In this document: positions 50,479 through 57,890 of the stretch, in pieces
How positions within the stretch are numbered: the stretch's first letter is position 1
Layout of the letters: the number at the start of each line of letters is the position of its first letter
From: Mesorhizobium_K sp040049215
Lineage (GTDB): Bacteria; Pseudomonadota; Alphaproteobacteria; Rhizobiales; Rhizobiaceae
Direction of reading: 5' to 3'
Assembly (NCBI RefSeq): GCF_040049215.1
Contig: NZ_JBDZDN010000002.1
Span: 1-64,000, forward strand
DNA length: 64,000 nucleotides
Translations under genes and position numbers: made by a program
The notes under the pieces: model-generated
What the model was told of the DNA's origin: nothing
Databases searched by the model: none
Seen by the model: only the letters and a program-made list of their open reading frames with translations

Positions 50479-51290
50479 CCCTCACCCCCGCCATGGAGCT
50501 GCGCGGCGTCAGCGTCAGCTTCGGCTCCGTCAAGGCGCTGCAGGACATCGACATCAAGGTCTATCCGGGCGAGGTGCATTGCCTGCTCGGCGACAACGGC
50601 GCCGGCAAATCGACGCTGATCAAGGTGCTGTCGGGCGTTCACCGGCCGAGCAAGGGCGAGATACTGGTCGACGGCAGGCCGGTAACCTTCCGCAGCCCGC
50701 GCGATGCGCAGGAACTTGGCGTGGCGACCGTGTTCCAGGACCTCGGTATGATCCCGATGATGTCGATCTCGCGCAACTTCTTCCTGGGGCGCGAGCCGAC
50801 GAAGAGCCGCCTGCCCTTCTCCCGCATCGACAAGGAACTCGCCAATGCGGTCGCCAAGCAGGCGATGGCCGATATCGGCATCGACGTGCGCGACCCGACC
50901 CAGGCCGTCGGCACTCTGTCCGGCGGCGAGCGCCAGTCGGTGGCGATCGCGCGCGCGGTGCATTTCGGCGCCAGGGTGCTGATCCTCGACGAGCCGACTT
51001 CCGCGCTCGGCGTGCATCAGGCGGCGATGGTGCTGAAGTTCATCGTCGAGGCGCGCATGCGCGGGCTGGCCGTCATCTTCATCAGCCACAACATCCACCA
51101 TGCCTATCCGGTCGGCGACACCTTCACCCTGCTCAACCGGGGCCGCAACCGCGGTACCTACGCCAAATCCGAAATCTCCCGCGACGAGGTCATCTCGATC
51201 ATGTCCGGCGGCGAGGATCTGAAGGCGGTCGAGGCCGAGATCGCGGTGCTGCTGGCGGCCATCGGCAACCGCCCGGCCGCGGCGGTATGA
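50475..51290 (+). CDS. CUT2-type sugar ABC transporter ATPase (single domain)
   Basis: The 271-residue protein has Walker A GDNGAGKSTLIKVL, signature LSGGERQSVAIARAV, Walker B VLILDEPTSALG and the His switch VIFISHNIHHAY. It has only one nucleotide-binding domain, like FrcA of the fructose importer, unlike the two-domain RbsA-like ATPase at 29819. It ends with a ~20-residue tail. It probably completes the transporter 48092-49297-50475. Confidence 0.92.
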   Translation: MTLTPAMELRGVSVSFGSVKALQDIDIKVYPGEVHCLLGDNGAGKSTLIKVLSGVHRPSKGEILVDGRPVTFRSPRDAQELGVATVFQDLGMIPMMSISRNFFLGREPTKSRLPFSRIDKELANAVAKQAMADIGIDVRDPTQAVGTLSGGERQSVAIARAVHFGARVLILDEPTSALGVHQAAMVLKFIVEARMRGLAVIFISHNIHHAYPVGDTFTLLNRGRNRGTYAKSEISRDEVISIMSGGEDLKAVEAEIAVLLAAIGNRPAAAV

Positions 51291-51311
51291 TTCATATCGG
51301 AGCTTGAATTC

Positions 51312-52409
51312 ATGTCCAGACTACGCGTCGGCGTCATCGGTGCCGGCACCATTTCGCAGGTCGAGCACATCCCGAACCTTGTCGCGCTCGGCGATCTTTT
51401 CGAACTGGTCGGCGTCGCCGATCCGTCGGCCACCGCCCGTCAGTTCGTGACCGCCACCTGGGGCGTTCCCTGCTTCAAAACCCCCGACGCCCTGCTCGAC
51501 CGGAAACTCGATGCGGTCGTCATCGCCGCGCCCGACCCGCTCCACCACGAATTGGTCATGGCAGCGCTCGCGCGTGGGTCGCATGTCTTCTGCGAGAAGC
51601 CGCTGTGTTACTCCCCCGAGGAAATCGCGGACATTATCGCCGCCCGCGACAAGGCCGGTCGTGTCGTCCAGGTCGGCTACATGAAGCGCTTCGACCCGGC
51701 CTACCGTCACGCCATCACCGTACTCCCCGGTACGGCAAAAACGCTCCGCTACGTCTCCGTCGAGGTCAACGACCCCGATGCGTGGCCATTCATTGCTCAT
51801 TCCCGTACGAAATTCGGAAATGACGTGCCGGACGCGTTGAAACAGGCCGCTGTGAACAAAAAACGGGCCCAGGTAGAGGCAGCTTTCGGCAAGCCTTTGA
51901 GCAAGCTCGCCTTTTCTGGATACACATCGGCCTACAGCTCTTCGCTTATCCACGACGTCAATGCCGTGCACGGGCTGCTCGATGCGCTTGGCGTTCCAGA
52001 TGGCGAGGTTGTCGGCGGCCAGATTTTCGCCAATGGAGCCGGCGGCCAGGGAACCGTGCGGCTTCTTGATGGCCAAGCGGTCTGGACCATGTCCCACCTG
52101 ACCGTGCCGAAGCTCGCCGACTACAAGGAGCGGATCTCCCTCTATTTCGACGATGCGATCCTGGAGCTGGAGTTCCCCTCGCCTTATCTGAACCACCACC
52201 CGACGCGGCTTACGCTAAAGAAATCAGATGGTTACACCCTCTCCAGCGACGAGATTCGCCCTGGCTACCAGGAAGCCTTCGTCGAGGAATTGCGCGGCTT
52301 CCACGCTTCGATCGTCAACGGGGAGCCGGTCGTCAACCTCCCGGAACACGCAGCCCGCGACCAGAAACTGCTGATCGGCCTGACCCGCCGCTATCTGGAG
52401 ACGATCTGA
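51312..52409 (+). CDS. Gfo/Idh/MocA-family oxidoreductase
   Basis: The 365-residue NAD(P)-dependent dehydrogenase has the Rossmann start RVGVIGAGTISQVEHIPNL, CEKPLCYSPEEI (the family's EKP) and VQVGYMKRFDPAYRHAI. The family oxidises sugars and inositols and includes MocA of rhizopine catabolism and IolG. As the last gene after the transporter it probably takes the first oxidation step on the imported compound. It starts 22 bases after the ATPase. Confidence 0.9.
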   Translation: MSRLRVGVIGAGTISQVEHIPNLVALGDLFELVGVADPSATARQFVTATWGVPCFKTPDALLDRKLDAVVIAAPDPLHHELVMAALARGSHVFCEKPLCYSPEEIADIIAARDKAGRVVQVGYMKRFDPAYRHAITVLPGTAKTLRYVSVEVNDPDAWPFIAHSRTKFGNDVPDALKQAAVNKKRAQVEAAFGKPLSKLAFSGYTSAYSSSLIHDVNAVHGLLDALGVPDGEVVGGQIFANGAGGQGTVRLLDGQAVWTMSHLTVPKLADYKERISLYFDDAILELEFPSPYLNHHPTRLTLKKSDGYTLSSDEIRPGYQEAFVEELRGFHASIVNGEPVVNLPEHAARDQKLLIGLTRRYLETI

Positions 52410-52464
52410 CCGCAAGACTTGGATAACTTCCGTCTGAACGTGGAATCCTATCAACGCCCGTAGC

Positions 52465-52791
52465 CTAGAGTACGGTCGCAGCCACCAGCCACAGCGCCGC
52501 GCCGAACCGCGCCGACGACGCCTTCGCCGCATCGACCAGATCGGCCGTCCGCCAGATCGCCCCTACGATGAAAAAATTATAGGGCAGCGGCGCGTGGAAG
52601 ATGAGCATGGCGACGAGGAGATCGGCCTTGAAACCAAGCGCCATAAGGCCTGCGAAGGCCGCGGCGAGGTTCAGGGCCGAACCGATGACGATCATGTCGC
52701 GCCAGAACAGCAAACCCAGCGGGACCCGCCGGCCCCAGCGCCGAACGAAGAAGGCAAGCGGTCCGGACCGCCGGGTCACTTCCATCAGCAT
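52465..52791 (-). CDS. Small membrane protein, unknown
   Basis: The 108-residue protein has two to three hydrophobic segments (FWRDMIVIGSALNLAAAFAG, LLVAMLIFHAPLPYNFFIVG, and a C-terminal AALWLVAATVL). It resembles widespread short rhizobial membrane proteins of unknown function. Its start lies inside TTAGCAGATGCTGATG, which matches the core of the repeated elements A-D over 12 bases, but the -35-like block and hairpins are absent. It is isolated between the oxidoreductase and mazG. Confidence 0.65.
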   Translation of the reverse strand: MLMEVTRRSGPLAFFVRRWGRRVPLGLLFWRDMIVIGSALNLAAAFAGLMALGFKADLLVAMLIFHAPLPYNFFIVGAIWRTADLVDAAKASSARFGAALWLVAATVL

Positions 52792-52942
52792 CTGCTAACG
52801 TTCCTGCTTGCCGCGCTCGGATCAGTATTGAATAGGAAGGGTTTCGCGGCCCGGCAAGGACGCATCCGTGGAATTGTGGAAAATGTTTCATCCACGCGCG
52901 GCGGCCATATCGCCGACCCAACCCGACCGCTAGCATCGCCCG

Positions 52943-53767
52943 ATGAAGCCCTCCCGCGACGTTTCCCGCCTCATCGAGATCATGGCCGCCCTGCGCGACC
53001 CGAAAACCGGCTGCCCCTGGGACATCGAGCAGAACTTCTCGACCATCGCCCCCTATACGATCGAAGAAGCCTACGAGGTCGCGGACGCCATCGCCCGAAA
53101 CGACATGGACGATTTGCGCGACGAACTCGGCGACCTGCTCCTCCAGGTCGTCTATCACGCGCAAATGGCTGAAGAAGCTTATGAATTCGCCTTCGGAGAC
53201 GTGGTTCATGCGATCACCGAGAAGATGATCCGCCGCCATCCGCATGTCTTCGGCGACGAAAAAGCCCGCAGCGCCGGCATGGCCAAAGGCATGTGGGAGA
53301 AGATCAAGGCGGAGGAAAAAGCCCTCAAGCGCGAGACCCGCCTCGCCCGCGGCCTCGACCCCGAGGACCATGGAAGGGGCTTCCTTGACGGCGTCCCGGT
53401 AGCCCTTCCGGCCCTTACGAGAGCTTTGAAACTGCAAGAAAAAGCGGCGCGCGTTGGCTTCGACTGGACCGAGCCGGGCCCGATCCTCGACAAGATCGAG
53501 GAGGAAATCGGCGAGTTGCGCGAGGCGCTATCCGTCGGCGACGCCGCCGCCATGAAGGACGAGTTCGGCGACGTGCTGTTCGCGCTGGTCAATCTTGGCC
53601 GTCACTTGAAGATCGATTCCGAGGCGGCGCTCTCCGGCACCAACGAAAAATTCCGCAGCCGTTTTCATCATGTCGAGCGCGCCCTCAACGCCTCGGGCCG
53701 GACCCTCGACGCCTCCTCGCTCGACGAAATGGAAGAGCTTTGGCAGCAGGCTAAGAAGGTGAGCTGA
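52943..53767 (+). CDS. mazG: MazG nucleoside triphosphate pyrophosphohydrolase
   Basis: The 274-residue protein has two MazG domains. The first (~10-120) has CPWDIEQNFSTIAPYTIEEA and DDLRDELGDLLLQV. The second (~165-255) has ILDKIEEEIGELREALSVGD and KDEFGDVLFALVNL, both with the EExxD metal clusters. It hydrolyses non-canonical or alarmone-related NTPs to NMP and pyrophosphate in the cytosol. Its place beside hflX and hfq is standard for rhizobia. It converges on hflX with six bases between. Confidence 0.93.
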   Translation: MKPSRDVSRLIEIMAALRDPKTGCPWDIEQNFSTIAPYTIEEAYEVADAIARNDMDDLRDELGDLLLQVVYHAQMAEEAYEFAFGDVVHAITEKMIRRHPHVFGDEKARSAGMAKGMWEKIKAEEKALKRETRLARGLDPEDHGRGFLDGVPVALPALTRALKLQEKAARVGFDWTEPGPILDKIEEEIGELREALSVGDAAAMKDEFGDVLFALVNLGRHLKIDSEAALSGTNEKFRSRFHHVERALNASGRTLDASSLDEMEELWQQAKKVS

Positions 53768-53773
53768 GGCTGC

Positions 53774-55174
53774 TTAAGATCTGTTTTTATGATGTAATCT
53801 GCTTTCGATCTCATCGCGAGCAGCTTCCGTGGCCCTGATCGAGATCGACACGCTGCCGTCCTCCTCGTCTTTGCGGGAGAGGACATCGCCGTTGCGGTAG
53901 AGCCAGTCGGTCAGCGCGAGCTGATCGGGTCGGAGCGTGACGGTCATCTCCTTCAGGTCACCCGAAACGCGCTGCTCGATGATGGCGGCGAGCGCGTCCA
54001 ACCCCTCGCCGGTCACTGCCGATATCGCGATCGGCGGTTCCGGCCTGTCCACGGTTCCATCCACGAGCAACCGCGAGCGATTGCTGTCGTCCAGCAGGTC
54101 GATTTTGTTCCAGACCTCGATCACGCGCTCCCGATTGCTCGCATCGACGCCGAGGTCGCCGAGGATCCGTTCGACATCCTCGGCCTGCGCGGCCGTGTCC
54201 GGATCGGCTATGTCCCTGAGGTGGATAACCAAATCGGCCTCGACCACCTCTTCCAGCGTGGCCCGGAAGGCAGCGACTAGGTGCGTCGGCAGGTCGGAGA
54301 TGAATCCGACCGTATCGGACAGGATGATCGGCGTGCCGTGCGGCAGGCGCACCCGGCGCAGCGTCGGGTCGAGCGTCGCAAACAGCATGTCCTCCGCGAG
54401 CACGCCCGCGCCTGTCAACTTGTTGAAAAGGGTAGACTTTCCGGCGTTTGTATAGCCGACGATCGCGACCACCGGGAACGGCACTTTCTTGCGCTTGGCG
54501 CGGTGCAGATCGCGCGTGCGGCGCACCGTCTCCAGCTCGCGCTTCAGCTTGATGATCTTGTCCTGCAGCACGCGTCGGTCGGCCTCGATCTGCGTTTCGC
54601 CGGGGCCTCCTAGGAAGCCGCCGCCGCCTCTCTGGCGCTCGAGGTGGGTCCAACTCCTGACCAGCCGCCCCTTCTGGTAGTTGAGATGCGCAAGCTGGAC
54701 CTGCAACGCGCCTTCCTTGGTCCGTGCGCGCTCGCCGAATATCTCGAGGATCAGCGCGGTGCGGTCCAAGACCTTGGCATTCAACTCTTTTTCGAGATTG
54801 CGCTGCTGCACCGGCGTCAGCGGATGATCGAAGATGACGACCTCGATCTTTTCATCCTTCACGATTCCGGCGATCTCTTCGACCTTGCCGCTTCCGAGCA
54901 GAGTCGCCGGCCGCGGTTCGTTGACGATCACGACCGCGCTGTAAACGATATTGAGATCAATGGCTTGCGCCAGTCCCACGGCCTCTTCGTGGCGCGCATC
55001 CGGTGATCTGGTCAGCCTCGGGCGGTTCTGCGTGGACTCATCGTCAGGGCGAAAGGATCGCGGCAACACCGGCACGATGACGGCGGCGCGCGTCGGCGCC
55101 TTGGCGCGGTCGACACCGGTCTGCCTGGTCGAATTACCGCTTGCCCCCTGGCCCGCGTTTTTTTGACGTGCCAA
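53774..55174 (-). CDS. hflX: HflX, ribosome-associated GTPase
   Basis: The 466-residue protein has the HflX N-terminal domain (LLGSGKVEEIAGIVKDEK, HPLTPVQQRNLEKELNAKVL, GPGETQIEADRR) and a GTPase domain with VVAIVGYTNAGKSTLFNKL, LSDTVGFISDLP and NKIDL. A ~50-residue C-terminal domain follows. HflX splits stalled or hibernating 70S ribosomes. The start is taken as TTG at 55174, directly after the hfq stop; no better start lies near. The first ~60 residues are poorly conserved. Confidence 0.92.
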   Translation of the reverse strand: MARQKNAGQGASGNSTRQTGVDRAKAPTRAAVIVPVLPRSFRPDDESTQNRPRLTRSPDARHEEAVGLAQAIDLNIVYSAVVIVNEPRPATLLGSGKVEEIAGIVKDEKIEVVIFDHPLTPVQQRNLEKELNAKVLDRTALILEIFGERARTKEGALQVQLAHLNYQKGRLVRSWTHLERQRGGGGFLGGPGETQIEADRRVLQDKIIKLKRELETVRRTRDLHRAKRKKVPFPVVAIVGYTNAGKSTLFNKLTGAGVLAEDMLFATLDPTLRRVRLPHGTPIILSDTVGFISDLPTHLVAAFRATLEEVVEADLVIHLRDIADPDTAAQAEDVERILGDLGVDASNRERVIEVWNKIDLLDDSNRSRLLVDGTVDRPEPPIAISAVTGEGLDALAAIIEQRVSGDLKEMTVTLRPDQLALTDWLYRNGDVLSRKDEEDGSVSISIRATEAARDEIESRLHHKNRS

Positions 55175-55423
55175 TCAGGCGCTCTGACTGGCTTCCTCGC
55201 CATCAAACATCTGAACCGGCTGGCTCGGCATGATGGTGGAAATGGCGTGCTTGTAGACAAGCTGTGAGTGCCCGTCGCGACGCAGCAACACGCAGAAATT
55301 GTCGAACGAGGTGACCACGCCCGTCAATTTGACGCCGTTGATGAGGAAGATCGTAAGTGGATTTTTGGTCTTTCGGACCGAATTCAGGAACAGATCCTGT
55401 AGATTTTGCGAGCGTTCCGCCAT
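55175..55423 (-). CDS. hfq: Hfq, RNA chaperone
   Basis: The 82-residue protein from the ATG at 55423 has the Sm1 region QDLFLNSVRKTKNPLTIFLI and the Sm2 motif YKHAISTIMP, with the short C-terminus of alphaproteobacterial Hfq. Hexameric Hfq pairs small RNAs with mRNAs; in rhizobia it also influences nitrogen fixation genes. The in-frame extension to 55471 is not conserved. It is followed at once by hflX, the classical hfq-hflX pair. Confidence 0.96.
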   Translation of the reverse strand: MAERSQNLQDLFLNSVRKTKNPLTIFLINGVKLTGVVTSFDNFCVLLRRDGHSQLVYKHAISTIMPSQPVQMFDGEEASQSA

Positions 55424-55565
55424 TTTTCTTATCTTTCGCCAATCCCCGAAGTGCGCATGCCAATGCGCCAAATTTAACCGCGCCTGTCAAGCACACAAAA
55501 CCGTCTCACTGCCACTATCAACGACAGGTAGACGAGACATCAAAGACTTCTTCTGCCTGCGGTTA

Positions 55566-56426
55566 TCAGGCCAGCCTTTTTTCCGCAACGTCAAAAAAGG
55601 CCTCCCGCAGGGAAAGTACAACCGAACCGGGGTGGCCGTTGGCCACCGGGGCGCCGTCGATTGCCACCACCGGCATGGCGATCGTCGTGGCCGAACTGAT
55701 AAAGGCCTCCCGCGCGGCCTTGGCCTCGGCGACGGAGAAGCCGCGCTCCTCGATCTTAAGGCCCAGCTTCGCCGCAACTTCGAATAGCGTCGTGCGCGTG
55801 ATACCCCGCAAGATGCCGTGTTCGGCGGGGCGAGTGACCAGAACCCCGTCCTTGGTGACGATCCAGGCGTTCGACGACCCGCCCTCCTTCACGTTGCCGT
55901 CCGCATCCACGAACCAGGCCTCCTGCGCGCCGGCTGCCTTGGCCTTCTCCTTGGCAAGCACGTTGGGCAGCAGGCCGACTGTCTTGATGTCGACCCGGTC
56001 CCAGCGATTCTCGGGCACGGTGATGACCTTGATGCCGTGCTCAGCCTTCTTGGCATTGACCGCCGGGGCAATCTTCTTGGCCGTGATCACGAGCGATGGC
56101 TTTGTGTCCGCCGGGAACAGGAAGTCGCGGCTGGCCACACCCCGGGTCACCTGAAGATAGATAAGCCCGTTTTTCACGCCGTTACGTCTGACCACCTCTG
56201 CCATGACGATCTCGAGCGTCGAGCGATGCATCGGCCATGCCATCTGCAACTCGCTCAACGAACGCGCGAGACGGTCGAGATGGCGCTCGGCGTCAACGAT
56301 GTAGCCGCGCGCCACCTCGCACACTTCATAGACGCCGTCGGCGAACTGATAGCCCCTGTCTTCGATGTGCACACACGCGTCGGCGTGCGCGACGTAGCGT
56401 CCGTTAACATAGGCAATGCGCGGCAT
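55566..56426 (-). CDS. D-amino-acid aminotransferase (fold-type IV PLP enzyme)
   Basis: The 286-residue protein opens IAYVNGRYVAHADACVHIED, then RGYQFADGVYEVCEV. YLQVTRGVASRD and the PLP Lys in VDIKTVGLLPNVLAKEKA follow, then VKEGGSSNAWIV and RGITRTTLFEVA. The wording matches D-alanine-type aminotransferase (Dat) rather than IlvE. It interconverts D-amino acids and keto acids, for example to supply D-Glu or recycle D-Ala. It lies between hfq and ntrX as in other rhizobia. Confidence 0.87.
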   Translation of the reverse strand: MPRIAYVNGRYVAHADACVHIEDRGYQFADGVYEVCEVARGYIVDAERHLDRLARSLSELQMAWPMHRSTLEIVMAEVVRRNGVKNGLIYLQVTRGVASRDFLFPADTKPSLVITAKKIAPAVNAKKAEHGIKVITVPENRWDRVDIKTVGLLPNVLAKEKAKAAGAQEAWFVDADGNVKEGGSSNAWIVTKDGVLVTRPAEHGILRGITRTTLFEVAAKLGLKIEERGFSVAEAKAAREAFISSATTIAMPVVAIDGAPVANGHPGSVVLSLREAFFDVAEKRLA

Positions 56427-56525
56427 GATTTACGTGGCCCCGAAATGAATCTTTGTTATGCGATTCCGACGCTGCCGCAACCGCAAGTCCTTGGTCCAGC
56501 GATGATTTACCCCGAGGGCAGGCCC

Positions 56526-57890
56526 TCACACCCCGAGTGATTTCAGTTTGCGATGCAGGGCCGAGCGCTCCATGCCGATGAACTCCGCGGTGCGCGAGAT
56601 ATTGCCGCCGAACCGGTTGATCTGCGCGATCAGATATTCCTTCTCGAACATCTCGCGCGCCTCGCGCAGCGGCAGAGCCATGATGTGCTGGTCCGACTGG
56701 TTCGGCGCCCTCGGCATCACGTCGCCGATCTCGGCCGGAAGCAGGTCCGCGGTAATCGGCGCTTCGACGTCGTCGCCGCGAACCAGGATCATCAGCCGCT
56801 CGATGTTGTTGCGAAGCTGCCGCACGTTGCCCGGCCAGTTGTGCGCCTGCAGGACAGCAAGGGCATCGTCGCCGATCCGCCTTGGCCTTATGCCCGCCTG
56901 CCGCGCCACCTGCTTCATGAAGTGATCGACAAGATAGGGAATATCCTCGCGGCGCTCGGCGAGCCCGGGCACCACGACCGGAACCACGGCAAGCCGATGG
57001 TAGAGATCCTCGCGGAAACGTCCGTCCGCAATCATCGCCTCGAGATTCTGGGCAGTGGAAGAGAGAATGCGGACATCGACCTTGACCCGCTTGGTTCCCC
57101 CTACCCGTTCGAACTGCTGGTCGACCAGAACGCGCAAGATCTTGCTCTGCGTCTCGCGCGGCATGTCCGCGACCTCATCGAGATAGAGAATGCCGCGATG
57201 AGCCTCCTCCAGCGCGCCTACCTTGCGTTCGCCGCCATTCGATTCCGTGCCGAAGAGTTCGATCTCCATGCGTTCCGGCGTGATCGTGGCCGAATTGACG
57301 CTGACGAAAGGTCCGCCCTTGCGCGAGGACAGCGCATGGATAGCACGCGCGGCAAGTTCCTTGCCCGATCCCGACGGGCCGACGATCATGATGCGGCTGT
57401 TGGTGGGCGCCACCCGCTCGATGGTCTGGCGCAACTGGCTCATCGCCGGCGACATGCCGATAAGGTCGAACGTCTCGCCGCTGCGCAACTTGAGATCGGA
57501 CACCTCGCGCCGGAGTTTCGACGTCTCCAGCGCCCGTTCGGCGATCAGTATCAGTCGGTCGGCCTTGAACGGCTTCTCGATGAAATCGTAGGCGCCGCGG
57601 CGAATGGCCGACACGGCGGTCTCGATGTTACCGTGTCCGGAGATCATCACCACCGGCAGGGACGGGTGCATCGTCTTGATCTGGTCGAGCAGCGCAAGGC
57701 CGTCGAGGCGCGAGCCCTGCAGCCAGATGTCAAGGAAGACCAGCCTGGGCACACGGTCGGCAATCGCCGCCATGGCGCTGTCGGCATCATGCGCAGTCCG
57801 CGTCTCGTGGCCCTCGTCGCTCAGGAGGCCCGCGACCAGTTCACGTATGTCCTGTTCGTCGTCGACGATGAGAATGTCAGACGCCATCAC
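56526..57890 (-). CDS. ntrX: NtrX, response regulator of the NtrYX system
   Basis: The 454-residue protein has a receiver domain (DILIVDDEQDIRELVAGLL, phospho-Asp in LVFLDIWLQGS), an AAA+ domain (GPSGSGKELAARAIH, LYLDEVADMPRETQSKIL) and a Fis-type HTH (NISRTAEFIGMERSALHRKL). The loop that in NtrC reads GAFTGA is here GGERKVGALEEAH, so the sigma-54 contact is missing, as is usual for NtrX. It controls nitrogen, redox and envelope genes. It overlaps ntrY by 14 bases. Confidence 0.94.
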   Translation of the reverse strand: MMASDILIVDDEQDIRELVAGLLSDEGHETRTAHDADSAMAAIADRVPRLVFLDIWLQGSRLDGLALLDQIKTMHPSLPVVMISGHGNIETAVSAIRRGAYDFIEKPFKADRLILIAERALETSKLRREVSDLKLRSGETFDLIGMSPAMSQLRQTIERVAPTNSRIMIVGPSGSGKELAARAIHALSSRKGGPFVSVNSATITPERMEIELFGTESNGGERKVGALEEAHRGILYLDEVADMPRETQSKILRVLVDQQFERVGGTKRVKVDVRILSSTAQNLEAMIADGRFREDLYHRLAVVPVVVPGLAERREDIPYLVDHFMKQVARQAGIRPRRIGDDALAVLQAHNWPGNVRQLRNNIERLMILVRGDDVEAPITADLLPAEIGDVMPRAPNQSDQHIMALPLREAREMFEKEYLIAQINRFGGNISRTAEFIGMERSALHRKLKSLGV

